Shown: piece after piece, positions 47,065-55,107 of the stretch
How positions within the stretch are numbered: the stretch's first letter is position 1
Layout: each line of letters opens with the position of its first letter
Assembly: GCA_965219015.1 (NCBI GenBank)
Contig: CBDCNH010000013.1
Coordinates: 868,001 to 932,000, forward strand
Origin: CBDCNH01 sp965219015
GTDB lineage: Bacteria > Pseudomonadota > Alphaproteobacteria > Rhodobacterales > Rhodobacteraceae
Reading direction: 5' to 3'
Length of the DNA stretch: 64,000 nucleotides
Made by a program: the position numbers and the translations under genes
The notes under the pieces: model-generated
Told to the model about the DNA's origin: nothing
Seen by the model: only the letters and a program-made list of their open reading frames with translations
Databases searched by the model: none

Positions 47065-47655
47065 ATGAGCGTCAGACTGGCCGTCATCTTCTATTCGTCC
47101 TACGGCACCAATCACGGCATGGCCGAGGTTGCCGCCGAGGCCGCGCGCGAGGCGGGCGCCGAGGTGCGCTTCCGTCGCGTCGCCGAAACCGCGCCGAAGG
47201 AAGCCATCGAGAGCCAGGACGGCTGGAAGGCCGAGGTCGAGAAGGCCGCCTCGATCCCGGTCGCCACGTCCGACGACATGGAATGGGCCAACGCCTACCT
47301 CTTCTCCGCGCCGACGCGCTTCGGCGGGATGCCGGCGCAGCTGCGCGCCTTCACCGATTCGCTGGGCCCGCTCTGGTTCGGCGGCAAGCTCGCCAACAAG
47401 GCGGTGAGCGCGATGACGAGCGCGCAGTCGACGCATGGCGGGCAGGAGGGCACGCTGCTGACGTTCTACAACATGATGATGCACTGGGGCTCGATCATCG
47501 TGGCGCCGGGCTACACTGACGAGGCGATCATGAAGGCGGGCGGCAACCCCTACGGCTACAGCCACACGCAGGGCCCGATGACCGAAGAGGGCCGCGTCGC
47601 GATCCGCCATCAGGCGCAGCGGCTGGTCGACTTCGCCGGGCGCATCGCGGGCTAG
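47065..47655 (+). CDS. wrbA: WrbA-type NAD(P)H:quinone oxidoreductase
   Basis: A 196-residue flavodoxin-fold enzyme performing two-electron quinone reduction. The FMN phosphate loop is SSYGTNHGMAEVAAEA, and the family segments SAPTRFGGMPAQLRAFTDS and STHGGQEGTLLTFYNMMMHWG are clear. It differs from E. coli WrbA in the first loop but keeps the insertion typical of the family. GGGAG lies before ATG 47065. Single gene, following nadE by 85 bases. Confidence 0.93.
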   Translation: MSVRLAVIFYSSYGTNHGMAEVAAEAAREAGAEVRFRRVAETAPKEAIESQDGWKAEVEKAASIPVATSDDMEWANAYLFSAPTRFGGMPAQLRAFTDSLGPLWFGGKLANKAVSAMTSAQSTHGGQEGTLLTFYNMMMHWGSIIVAPGYTDEAIMKAGGNPYGYSHTQGPMTEEGRVAIRHQAQRLVDFAGRIAG

Positions 47656-47666
47656 GCGCGCGGCGG

Positions 47667-48068
47667 TCACTCCCACCACGGGTCGATCCGCGCGATGTCG
47701 GCGTCGGACCAGCCGAAGTGGTGCGCGAACTCGTGGACCGTCACATGCGTCACCATCCGGTCGAGCGGCACGTCGCCTCGCTCGACCCATTCGTCGAGGA
47801 TGGCGCGGCGGAAAAGCCAGACCGTGTCCGGCCCCGAAGGCTGGTCCATGACCGACTTCTCGGTCATCGGCACCCCTTCGTAGAGGCCGGTGAGCTCGAA
47901 CGGGTCGTCGGCGCCGACGGCGTCGAGCATGGCGTCGTCGGCCAGATCCTCGACGCGCAGCAGCACCTCCGCCGCCGCGCGCCGGAACGGGTCCGGCAGC
48001 GCCGCGACGGCGGCCTCGGCGAGCGCCTCGATCTCCGCGAGGCTCGGCGGCAGGGCAGGGTCGGGCAC
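47667..48068 (-). CDS. Zincin-like metallopeptidase (PF06262 type)
   Basis: A 133-residue predicted metallopeptidase with HEFAHHFGWSD near the C-terminus, giving the HExxH site and a downstream Asp that may be the third ligand. The N-terminal part (PPSLAEIEALAEAAVAALPDPFRRAAAEVLLRVED) and the LFRRAILDEW motif are typical of these small proteins, whose substrates are unknown. GTG at 48068 has GGAG about 7 bases upstream. It is divergent from gltX. Confidence 0.85.
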   Translation of the reverse strand: MPDPALPPSLAEIEALAEAAVAALPDPFRRAAAEVLLRVEDLADDAMLDAVGADDPFELTGLYEGVPMTEKSVMDQPSGPDTVWLFRRAILDEWVERGDVPLDRMVTHVTVHEFAHHFGWSDADIARIDPWWE

Positions 48069-48135
48069 GAGGCGTCTCCGGGCGGCACCGGGGCGAATAT
48101 GGACAAGCCCGCGCCCCTGTGAAAGACCGACCGCC

Positions 48136-49470
48136 ATGCCGAGGCCCGAGACCACGACCCGCTTCGCGCCCTCTCCCACGGGCTATCTGCACGTCGGCAA
48201 CCTGCGCGCGGCGCTCTTCAACTGGATGATCGCGCGCAAGGCGGGCGGCACCTTCATCCTGCGGCTCGACGACACCGACCCTGAGCGCTCGCGCCCCGAG
48301 TATGCCGACGCCATCCTCGCCGACCTCGAATGGCTCGGGCTGACCTGGGACCGGATCGAGCGGCAGTCGGCGCGGCTCGACCGCTACGAGGCGGCGGCGG
48401 AGCGGTTGCGCGAGGCGGGGCGGTTCTACGAGTGCTTCGAGACGCCGGTGGAGCTCGACCTCAAGCGCAAGAAGCAGCTCAACATGGGCCGTCCGCCGGT
48501 CTACGACCGCGCGGCGCTCGAGCTGACCGGGGCCGAGCGCGACGCGCGGCGCGCCGAGACGCCCGGCTACTGGCGGTTCCTCCTCGACCGCGCGCGCATC
48601 GAGTGGGCCGACGGTATCCTCGGGCCGATCTCCATCGACGCGGCCTCGCTGTCGGACCCGGTGCTGATCCGCGCCGACGGGCAGGTGCTCTACACGCTCG
48701 CCTCGGTGGTGGACGACATCGAGATGGGCGTCACCGACATCGTGCGCGGCTCGGACCACGTGACCAACACCGCCACGCAGATCCAGATCATCCGCGCGCT
48801 CGGCGCGGAGCCGCCCGCGTTCGCGCATCATAGTCTGCTGACCGGCGCAGGAGGGGAGGCGCTCTCGAAGCGGCTCGGCACGCTCTCGTTGCGCGACCTC
48901 CGCGCCGCAGGGTTCGAGCCCGCCGCGATCCTGAGCCTGATGGCGCGGCTCGGGTCGTCCGACCCGGTGGTGCTGCGCGCGACGCCCGAGGAGCTCGCGG
49001 CCGAGTTCGAGCTCGGCCATTTCGGCGCGGCGCCCACGAAGTTCGACGAGGCCGACCTCGGCCCGCTGACGCAGCACCACGTCGCGGGACTGCCCTACGT
49101 GGCGGTCGCGGACCGGATCGCGGAGCTGGGCGTGCCAGGGCCGCTGGCGGAGCCCTTCTGGGAGGTCACGCGCGGCAACGTCGCCACGCTCGGCGAGCTC
49201 GGCGGCTGGTGGGAGGTGTTCTCGCAGGGCGCCGTTCCGCTGGTCGAGCCCGCCGACGCCGACTTCGTGGCGACCGCGCTCGGGATGCTGGCCGAACCGC
49301 CCTACGACGCGGGCACCTGGGGCGCCTGGACCGCCGCCGTGAAGGCCGCGACGGGGCGCAAGGGTCGCGCGCTCTTCCGTCCGCTGCGGCTGGCGCTCAC
49401 CGGCCGCGAGAGCGGTCCCGAGATGGCCGATGTCATGCCGCTCCTCCAGCATCGGCCGACCGTGCGTTGA
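48136..49470 (+). CDS. gltX: Glutamyl-tRNA synthetase
   Basis: Class I synthetase (444 residues) with the HIGH-type motif FAPSPTGYLHVGN, DDTDPERS and the KMSKS-type motif EALSKRLG. At this length it resembles the shorter of the two GluRS paralogues often found in alphaproteobacteria, one of which may charge tRNA-Gln for amidation; whether a second copy exists is outside the window. The last 38 bases overlap the convergent gamma-glutamylcyclotransferase gene. Confidence 0.95.
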   Translation: MPRPETTTRFAPSPTGYLHVGNLRAALFNWMIARKAGGTFILRLDDTDPERSRPEYADAILADLEWLGLTWDRIERQSARLDRYEAAAERLREAGRFYECFETPVELDLKRKKQLNMGRPPVYDRAALELTGAERDARRAETPGYWRFLLDRARIEWADGILGPISIDAASLSDPVLIRADGQVLYTLASVVDDIEMGVTDIVRGSDHVTNTATQIQIIRALGAEPPAFAHHSLLTGAGGEALSKRLGTLSLRDLRAAGFEPAAILSLMARLGSSDPVVLRATPEELAAEFELGHFGAAPTKFDEADLGPLTQHHVAGLPYVAVADRIAELGVPGPLAEPFWEVTRGNVATLGELGGWWEVFSQGAVPLVEPADADFVATALGMLAEPPYDAGTWGAWTAAVKAATGRKGRALFRPLRLALTGRESGPEMADVMPLLQHRPTVR

Positions 49471-49975
49471 GCGCCGCCTCGACGGCCCCACGTTCGGTGG
49501 CGTCGAGGCGCTGGTGGCGCGGGTAGAGCGGGGCGGCGCGGTCGTCGAGGATCGTGCTCCAGCCGTCGGTCGTCGCCATGAACCGCGTGAGCCCGGCGGG
49601 TCCGAAGAGCCGCAGGAAGCCCTGCAGCACGCAATCGAGATAGCTTGCGAGGATCGGCAGCGGCGGACCTTCCGCGCCCGGTCGGAGCCTGTAGATCTCG
49701 ACCGGATGGCGGGCCACGGCGCCGATCTCGAGCGGCGTCCGCCCATAGGAAGCCTCGCGCAGGTCGAGCGCCGGCCAGTCCGCCGCCGCCACCGCCGCGA
49801 CCACCCCATCGATCACCGAGCCGTCCGCCGGCGCCACGCTCAGGATCGCGCGCGCCGCCCCCGGCCGATGCACCCAGACGCGCCGCCAGCCCGGCAGCGT
49901 GGCAGGCGCGACCGGGTACCGGTGCGTGCCCGTGTTGACGAGCGAGCCGTAACCGAACACATGACCGTCGCGCAT
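49433..49975 (-). CDS. Gamma-glutamylcyclotransferase family protein
   Basis: A 180-residue protein of the GGCT/AIG2-like fold. The substrate loop FGYGSLVN is near the N-terminus and a conserved acidic patch (REASYGRTPLEI region) follows as in the family, which releases 5-oxoproline from gamma-glutamyl compounds. ATG at 49975 is the first start before this motif. It overlaps gltX by 38 bases at the 3' ends and lies divergent from the GcvH-like gene with tandem repeats between. Confidence 0.8.
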   Translation of the reverse strand: MRDGHVFGYGSLVNTGTHRYPVAPATLPGWRRVWVHRPGAARAILSVAPADGSVIDGVVAAVAAADWPALDLREASYGRTPLEIGAVARHPVEIYRLRPGAEGPPLPILASYLDCVLQGFLRLFGPAGLTRFMATTDGWSTILDDRAAPLYPRHQRLDATERGAVEAALNARSADAGGAA

Positions 49976-50021
49976 GTCGCGAGCCTTGCCGTCCGGGCAC
50001 GGCCGCCGCAACATCGGATTA

Positions 50022-50085
50022 GGCGCAGGACCGATCTGGCGCAGGACCGATCTGGCGCAGGACTGGTTTGGCGCAGGACTGGCGA
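50022..50085. repeat. Four 16-bp tandem repeats upstream of the GcvH-like gene
   Basis: Units at 50022-50037, 50038-50053, 50054-50069 and 50070-50085. Units 1 and 2 are identical (GGCGCAGGACCGATCT); units 3 and 4 keep GGCGCAGGAC and vary after it. The array ends 7 bases before the ATG at 50093, so it includes the translation initiation region. Confidence 0.95.
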
Positions 50086-50092
50086 GGCCCGC

Positions 50093-50452
50093 ATGAAGTA
50101 CACCGAAGACCACCTCTGGCTCCGCATCGAGGGCGATGGCGTCGTCCTCGGGATCACGCCGCACCTCGCCGCGGAGATCGGCGACGCGGAGTTCATCGAG
50201 CTGCCCGAGATCGAGACGATGGTGACGCGTGGCGACGAGATCATCCTCATCGAGAGCGGCCGGTCGGCGCACGAGATCGCCGTGCCGCTCGACGGCGAGG
50301 TCGTGGCGATCAACGAGGCCGTGGTCGAGGCGCCCGAGCTCGTCGGCGACGATCCGACCGGCGCCGCATGGCTCGTCCGCCTCGCCGTCGACGACCTGTC
50401 GGTGCTCGACGAGTTCATGGACGAGGACGAGTACCGCGAGAGCCTCGAGTGA
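50093..50452 (+). CDS. GcvH-like protein without the lipoyl lysine
   Basis: A 119-residue homologue of glycine cleavage H protein: YTEDHLWLRIEGDGVVLGITPHLAAEIG, then IELPEI and a C-terminal helix DLSVLDEFMDEDEYRESLE. In GcvH the lipoyl lysine lies in ES-V-K-A-A-S-D; here the aligned stretch is ESGRSAHE with Arg57 at that place and no nearby lysine. It cannot carry lipoate there and so is not a conventional H protein. No gcvT or gcvP is near. It stands alone between two different tandem-repeat arrays. Confidence 0.85.
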   Translation: MKYTEDHLWLRIEGDGVVLGITPHLAAEIGDAEFIELPEIETMVTRGDEIILIESGRSAHEIAVPLDGEVVAINEAVVEAPELVGDDPTGAAWLVRLAVDDLSVLDEFMDEDEYRESLE

Positions 50453-50559
50453 CGGGGCTTTCTGACGGGGCTTCCTGACGGGGCTCTCTAAAGTGACCGA
50501 GCGTTCTCGGGTGACGGGCTTCCGCAGGTGACGGGCTTTCGCGAGTGACGGGGGTTTCT
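50450..50559. repeat. Degenerate 13/17-bp tandem repeats after the GcvH-like gene
   Basis: Three 13-bp units TGACGGGGC(T/C)(T/C)(T/C)C at 50450, 50463 and 50476, a diverged stretch, then 17-bp units starting TGACGGGCTT at 50512 and 50529 and a partial one at 50546. The first unit contains the GcvH-like gene's stop codon. Confidence 0.85.
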
Positions 50560-50597
50560 TGACACGTCCCCGGCGATCGGCCAGAAGCCGCGGGCAT

Positions 50598-50673
50598 GGG
50601 GTCGTAGCTCAGTTGGTAGAGCGCGTCGTTCGCAATGACGAGGCCAGGGGTTCGATTCCCCTCGACTCCACCA
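50598..50673 (+). tRNA. tRNA-Ala(CGC)
   Basis: A complete 76-base cloverleaf with encoded CCA: acceptor GGGGTCG/CGACTCC containing the G3-U70 wobble pair that defines alanine identity, D-arm GCTC/GAGC, anticodon loop TTCGCAA with anticodon CGC at 50631-50633, and T-arm AGGGG/CCCCT with TTCGATT. Reads the GCG codon, abundant in this genome. Confidence 0.97.
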
Positions 50674-50698
50674 GCCATGCCGCGCGGGGCCGAAGCCG

Positions 50699-51373
50699 AT
50701 GACCGATCACGGCTTCACCCGAAAGTCGTTCGACCTGCTCGAAGGTCTCGCCGCGCACAACGACAAGGACTGGTACGAGGCGAACCGCGACGCCTTCGAC
50801 GCGCATGTCCGCGCGCCGTTCGAGGCGGTGCTCGCAGCGGCGACCGAGCTCATGGCCGACGACGACCGGGCGCTGAAGGGCGGCGCGAAGACGATGTTCC
50901 GGCAGAACCGCGACGTCCGCTTCTCGAAGGACAAGCGCCCCTACAAGACGAGCGTCGCCGGGATGCTGACGCCGTCGGGCGCCAAGGACGAGGACGCGGG
51001 GCTCGTCTATGCCCAAGTCGGCGCCGAGGGCGGGCTGGCCGCCGCAGGGTTCCACGCGCTCGACACCGCGACGCTCGGGCGCGTCCGCGACCGCATCCTC
51101 GCGGAGCCCGACGCCTTTGACGGCGTGCTCGGCGCGCTCCGGGGCTCCGGCTTCGCGCTCGACGACGAGGGCGCGCTGAAGTCGATGCCGCGCGGCTACG
51201 CCGAGCACGCGGAGCATCGCCATGCCGCCGCGCTCCGGCTCAAGGGCTACATGATCCGCGAGACGGAGCCGAAGCAGGCTTGGCTCGACGGCCGCGTCGC
51301 TGCGCGGATGGCGGCGCTCTCACGCAGCGCGGGCCCGCTCTTCGCCTTCGTCGAGGCGGCGCTCGGTCAGTAG
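50699..51373 (+). CDS. DUF2461 domain-containing protein
   Basis: A 224-residue DUF2461 (TIGR02453) protein: GFTRKSFDLLEGLAAHNDKDWYEANRDAF at the start, RDVRFSKDKRPYKTSV in the middle and MPRGYAEHAEH near the end are diagnostic. The family is common but functionally unknown. It follows the tRNA-Ala gene by 25 bases and its last 7 bases overlap the convergent slyX gene. Confidence 0.9.
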   Translation: MTDHGFTRKSFDLLEGLAAHNDKDWYEANRDAFDAHVRAPFEAVLAAATELMADDDRALKGGAKTMFRQNRDVRFSKDKRPYKTSVAGMLTPSGAKDEDAGLVYAQVGAEGGLAAAGFHALDTATLGRVRDRILAEPDAFDGVLGALRGSGFALDDEGALKSMPRGYAEHAEHRHAAALRLKGYMIRETEPKQAWLDGRVAARMAALSRSAGPLFAFVEAALGQ

Positions 51374-51567
51374 TGCGGCGGGGGCCGGTCGGCGAGCGGC
51401 CCGCCTGCGCCGGCCTCGGCCTCGCGCTCGGCCTCGCGCTCCATCAGGAGCCCCAGGCGCCGCTCGAGCCGCGCGATCTCGCCCGCGTGCCGCGCCACCA
51501 CGGCGGAGAGCTCCTCGACCGTCCGCTCCAGATGCGCCAGCGCCTCCTCGAGCGCCTGGTCGTCCAT
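51367..51567 (-). CDS. slyX: SlyX-like coiled-coil protein
   Basis: A 66-residue protein formed mainly by one heptad-repeat helix (LEEALAHLERTVEELSAVVARHAGEIARLERRL) followed by a short Pro-rich end with the PPPHY finish that SlyX proteins share. Role unknown beyond a predicted coiled coil. ATG 51567 has GGAGG 8 bases upstream. Confidence 0.85.
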   Translation of the reverse strand: MDDQALEEALAHLERTVEELSAVVARHAGEIARLERRLGLLMEREAEREAEAGAGGPLADRPPPHY

Positions 51568-51587
51568 CCCTGCCGCCTCCATCCTAT

Positions 51588-51655
51588 CGGTCCACGCTAG
51601 TCGCCTCCGGCTCCGCGGCCCTGCCGCCGGTCCAAGCTTGTCGCCTCCGGCTCCG
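51588..51655. repeat. 28-bp direct repeat with 40-bp period
   Basis: CGGTCCA...GTCGCCTCCGGCTCCG occurs at 51588-51615 and 51628-51655 with a few mismatches, in the gap between slyX and hisS. It lies in the divergent promoter region and may affect transcription of either. Confidence 0.85.
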
Positions 51656-51711
51656 TCGGCTAGGTAGCGCCCCGGCCCCGCGCGGGCCAGCACGGACCGG
51701 GGACCACCGAC

Positions 51712-53331
51712 ATGGCGAAGGACAAGGCCCGCCCTGCGCCACGCCCGCGGGCGGAGACGCCGAAGGGCTTCCGCGACGCCTTCGGACCCGAGGTGCTGGC
51801 GCGGCAGGAGATGCTGGCGCGCATCGCCGAGGTCTACCGCCGCTACGGCTTCGATCCGCTCGAGACCCCCGCCGTCGAGACCGTCGAGGCGCTGGGCAAG
51901 TTCCTCCCCGACGTGGACCGGCCGAACGACGGCGTCTTTGCCTGGCAGGAGGACGGCGACTGGCTGGCGCTGCGCTACGACCTGACGGCACCGCTCGCGC
52001 GCGTCGCGGCGCAGCACCGCGCCGACCTGCCGATGCCCTACCGGCGCTACGCGATGGGCCCGGTCTGGCGCAACGAGAAGCCGGGGCCGGGCCGCTTCCG
52101 CCAGTTCACCCAATGCGACGCCGACACCGTGGGCGCCGCCTCCGTCGCCGCCGACGCCGAGATCTGCGCGATGCTCTGCGACGCGCTGGAAGCCGCCGGC
52201 ATCGCGCGCGGCGACTACGTGGTGAAGGTGAACAATCGGAAGATCCTCGACGGCGTGATGGAGATGGCGGGGCTCTCGGGCGAGGCCAACGCCGACCGGC
52301 GCGGCATCGTGCTCCGGGCCATCGACAAGATGGACCGGCTCGGTCGGTACGGCGTGGTGGCGTTGCTGGGAGACGGACGGCGGGACGAGAGCGGGGACTT
52401 CACGCGCGGAGCATCACTCTCGCCGAATGATGCGTCGAAGGTATACGACCTTGCCGCTGCAGGATCGATCGTCGACGACGCGCTAGCTCGCCAGGCCTCT
52501 TCCTTGTCTGAGGCGGGAAAGCGTGGGGCCGCCGATACGCTCCATCAAGCGAGAGACTGGCACCGCCCAGGCGGACCCGAGTTTGAGCCCGAAACTGCGA
52601 AACGCGCGGCGAAGCTGTTCAATGACCGTCTTCTGGACCATCTCGAAGGGACGGTCGGGACGTCGCAGGTTGGAGCTGATGGCGTCTGGGAGCTTCGCCA
52701 GCTCTCTGACCTTCTGTACTCAATGTCGGACAAGTACAGTCGCATCGTCGTCTCTCCCGAGACCGTGCGTGGCCTCGGCTACTACACGGGGCCGGTGTTC
52801 GAGGCGGAGCTGACGTTCGAGACGCCGGGCGAGGACGGGGTGGCGCGACGCTTCGGATCGGTGGCGGGGGGCGGGCGCTACGACGACCTCGTGCGGCGGT
52901 TCACGGGCCAGGCGGTGCCGGCGACGGGCGTGTCGATCGGGGTGGACCGGCTCCTCGCCGCGCTGAGCGCGAGAGGGCAGGCGGCGGCCGCGGCGGGCCC
53001 CGTCGTCGTGACCGTGATGGACCGCGAGCGGATGGCGGACTACTTCGGCATGGCCGCGGAGCTCAGGGCGGCAGGCATCCGGGCGGAGGTGTACCTCGGC
53101 AACCCGAAGTCGTTCGGCAACCAGCTCAAGTACGCCGACCGCCGCCGCGCGCCCGTCGCCGTGATCCAGGGCGCCGACGAAGCCGCGCGGGGCGTGGTGC
53201 AGATCAAGGATCTGGTGGCAGGGGCCGCGATGGCGGCGGAGGCGAGCGTCGCGGAGTGGAAGGCGCAGCCGGCGCAGCGCGAGGTGGCGCGCGCCGACCT
53301 CGTGGCCGAAGTGCGCGGGATGCTGGGCTGA
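51712..53331 (+). CDS. hisS: Histidyl-tRNA synthetase
   Basis: Class II synthetase of 539 residues: motif 1/2 regions (TPKGFRDAFGPE, RYDLTAPLARVAA, FRQFTQCDADTVG), the histidine-specific GLGYYTGPVFEAEL and FGSVAGGGRYDDLV, and an anticodon domain from about 430. It is somewhat longer than most, and nucleotides 52400-52750 (residues about 230-346) have visibly lower GC and different codon choice than the rest, with an extra stretch before the GLGYYTG motif. First gene of hisS-hisZ-hisG; the next gene follows after 1 base. Confidence 0.95.
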   Translation: MAKDKARPAPRPRAETPKGFRDAFGPEVLARQEMLARIAEVYRRYGFDPLETPAVETVEALGKFLPDVDRPNDGVFAWQEDGDWLALRYDLTAPLARVAAQHRADLPMPYRRYAMGPVWRNEKPGPGRFRQFTQCDADTVGAASVAADAEICAMLCDALEAAGIARGDYVVKVNNRKILDGVMEMAGLSGEANADRRGIVLRAIDKMDRLGRYGVVALLGDGRRDESGDFTRGASLSPNDASKVYDLAAAGSIVDDALARQASSLSEAGKRGAADTLHQARDWHRPGGPEFEPETAKRAAKLFNDRLLDHLEGTVGTSQVGADGVWELRQLSDLLYSMSDKYSRIVVSPETVRGLGYYTGPVFEAELTFETPGEDGVARRFGSVAGGGRYDDLVRRFTGQAVPATGVSIGVDRLLAALSARGQAAAAAGPVVVTVMDRERMADYFGMAAELRAAGIRAEVYLGNPKSFGNQLKYADRRRAPVAVIQGADEAARGVVQIKDLVAGAAMAAEASVAEWKAQPAQREVARADLVAEVRGMLG

Positions 53332-53332
53332 C

Positions 53333-54388
53333 ATGACGGCCCTGAAGGCGGCCGAGCGCGCGGAGGCCGCCCGCATCCTGCAGCGCTTCCTCGATGCCGG
53401 CGCGGTCGAGATCGAGGCCGACGTGCTCCTCCCCGCGAGCTCGCTCCTCGACCTCTATGGCGAGGACATCCGCGCGCGGGCCTATGTCACCCGCGATCCG
53501 GTCGAAGGCGAGATGATGTTGCGCCCCGACTTCACTTTGCCCGTGGTCGAGCGCCACATGGCGGGCGGCGCCGAGCCCGCGCGCTACGCCTACGCCGGCG
53601 AGGTGTTCCGCCGCCAGGACCGCCCCGGCGGGCGGCCGCGCGAGTACCTTCAGGCGGGCTTCGAGGTGTTCGCGCGCGGCGATCCGGCGGCGGCGGACGC
53701 CGAGGTCTTCGCGATCTTCGCCGCCGTGCTGGCGCCTCTCGACGTGGAGCCCGCGACCGGCGACGTCGGCCTTCTCGCCGCGGCCGTCGACGGGCTCCGC
53801 ACGACTCCTCGGCGGAAGGCAGCGCTCCGGCGGCATATCTGGCGGCCGAAGCGGTTCCGTGCCCTTCTCGGGAGCTACGCCGAGCGCGTGCCGCCCCGTG
53901 CCGTCGTCGATCCGCATGCCTTTGCGGAGGTCGGCCTCCGAACCCTTGAGGAGGTCGAGGCGCGGCTCGCGGCGCTGGTCGACGAAGCAGCCGCGACGCC
54001 GCTCGGGGCGGAGGAAGTCGGGTTGATGGATGCGCTCCTCGCGGTCGCGCACCCTGGCGGCGCGGCGCTCGTGCGGTTGCGTGACCTCGCCGCCGATCTG
54101 CCCGCCATCGTGCCCGCCGTGGATGTCTTCGAGCGCAGGCTCGCGGCACTAGAGGCCCGCGGGGTCGATGCGGCATCGCTGCCGTTCGCGACCGGCCACG
54201 GGCGGTCGAGCCTCGAGTACTACGACGGCTTCGTGTTCAGCTTCGCGGCACCGGGGCAACCGCCGCTTGCGCTTGGCGGCCGCTACGACGCGCTCACGGC
54301 GGTGCTCGGCGCGGGCCGCGCGATCCCGGCCGTCGGCGGCGTGATCCGGCCCGCGCTGACGCTGGCGCTCGGTGGGGTCGGCGCATGA
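53333..54388 (+). CDS. hisZ: ATP phosphoribosyltransferase regulatory subunit
   Basis: A 351-residue HisRS paralogue that lacks aminoacylation but activates the short HisG. The class II core is recognisable (MMLRPDFTLPVVERHM, YAGEVFRRQDRPGGRPREYLQAG, YYDGFVFSF, LALGGRYDALTAVLG), while the anticodon domain is absent, as expected for HisZ. Its stop overlaps the hisG start (ATGA), fitting their 4:4 complex. Confidence 0.95.
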   Translation: MTALKAAERAEAARILQRFLDAGAVEIEADVLLPASSLLDLYGEDIRARAYVTRDPVEGEMMLRPDFTLPVVERHMAGGAEPARYAYAGEVFRRQDRPGGRPREYLQAGFEVFARGDPAAADAEVFAIFAAVLAPLDVEPATGDVGLLAAAVDGLRTTPRRKAALRRHIWRPKRFRALLGSYAERVPPRAVVDPHAFAEVGLRTLEEVEARLAALVDEAAATPLGAEEVGLMDALLAVAHPGGAALVRLRDLAADLPAIVPAVDVFERRLAALEARGVDAASLPFATGHGRSSLEYYDGFVFSFAAPGQPPLALGGRYDALTAVLGAGRAIPAVGGVIRPALTLALGGVGA

Positions 54389-55107
54389 GCCTTCGGATCG
54401 GGGTGCCGTCGAAGGGCCGGCTGATGGACGAGACCTTCGCGTGGTTCGCGGCGCGCGGCGTGGCGATGGAGCGCGCCGAGGATGCGCGGTCCTACGCAGG
54501 CGCAATGTCGGGGGACGCCGGGGCCGCGCTCGTGCTGATGGCGGCGGGCGAGATTCCGCGCGCGCTGGCGACGGGGCGCATCCATCTCGGCGTGACCGGC
54601 TCGGACCTCGTTCGCGAGACGCTTCCCGACTGGCGCGCCGCGGTGGCCGAAGTGGCGCCGCTCGGCTTCGGCCACGCCGACCTCGTGATCGCGGTGCCGG
54701 AGTTCTGGGTCGACGTGACGAGCCTCGACGACCTCGACGCGGTGGCGGCGGCGTTCCGCGCCCGGCACGGCCACCGGCTCCGCATCGCGACGAAATACCA
54801 CCGCCTCGTGCGCGATTACCTGCGCGAGGCGGGGGTGGCCGACTACGTGCTCGTCGACAGCCAGGGCGCCACCGAAGGCACTGTCCGCAACGGGGTCGCC
54901 GAGGCCATCGCCGACATCACCTCATCGGGGGCCACGCTTCGCGCCAACCATCTGCGCGCGCTCGACGGCGCGCTCGTCCACCGCAGCGAGGCCATGCTCT
55001 ACGTCACGCGCGCGGCGCTTGCTGCGGCGGAGGCGGCGGCGCTCGCAGGCGTCCTCAGTCAGGCCGGCCTTGCGCCATCAGCGCCTCCGCCGCCGGGAGC
55101 CCGGTAA
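54385..55107 (+). CDS. hisG: ATP phosphoribosyltransferase, short form
   Basis: First enzyme of histidine synthesis (ATP + PRPP). At 240 residues it is the short HisG without the C-terminal regulatory domain and therefore needs HisZ. Key stretches: LRIGVPSKGRLMDET, GVTGSDLVRE, RIATKYHRLVRDYL and the PRPP-binding VDSQGATEGTVRNGVAEAIADITSSGATLRAN. The 3' end overlaps the convergent kinase gene by 53 bases. Confidence 0.95.
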   Translation: MSLRIGVPSKGRLMDETFAWFAARGVAMERAEDARSYAGAMSGDAGAALVLMAAGEIPRALATGRIHLGVTGSDLVRETLPDWRAAVAEVAPLGFGHADLVIAVPEFWVDVTSLDDLDAVAAAFRARHGHRLRIATKYHRLVRDYLREAGVADYVLVDSQGATEGTVRNGVAEAIADITSSGATLRANHLRALDGALVHRSEAMLYVTRAALAAAEAAALAGVLSQAGLAPSAPPPPGAR

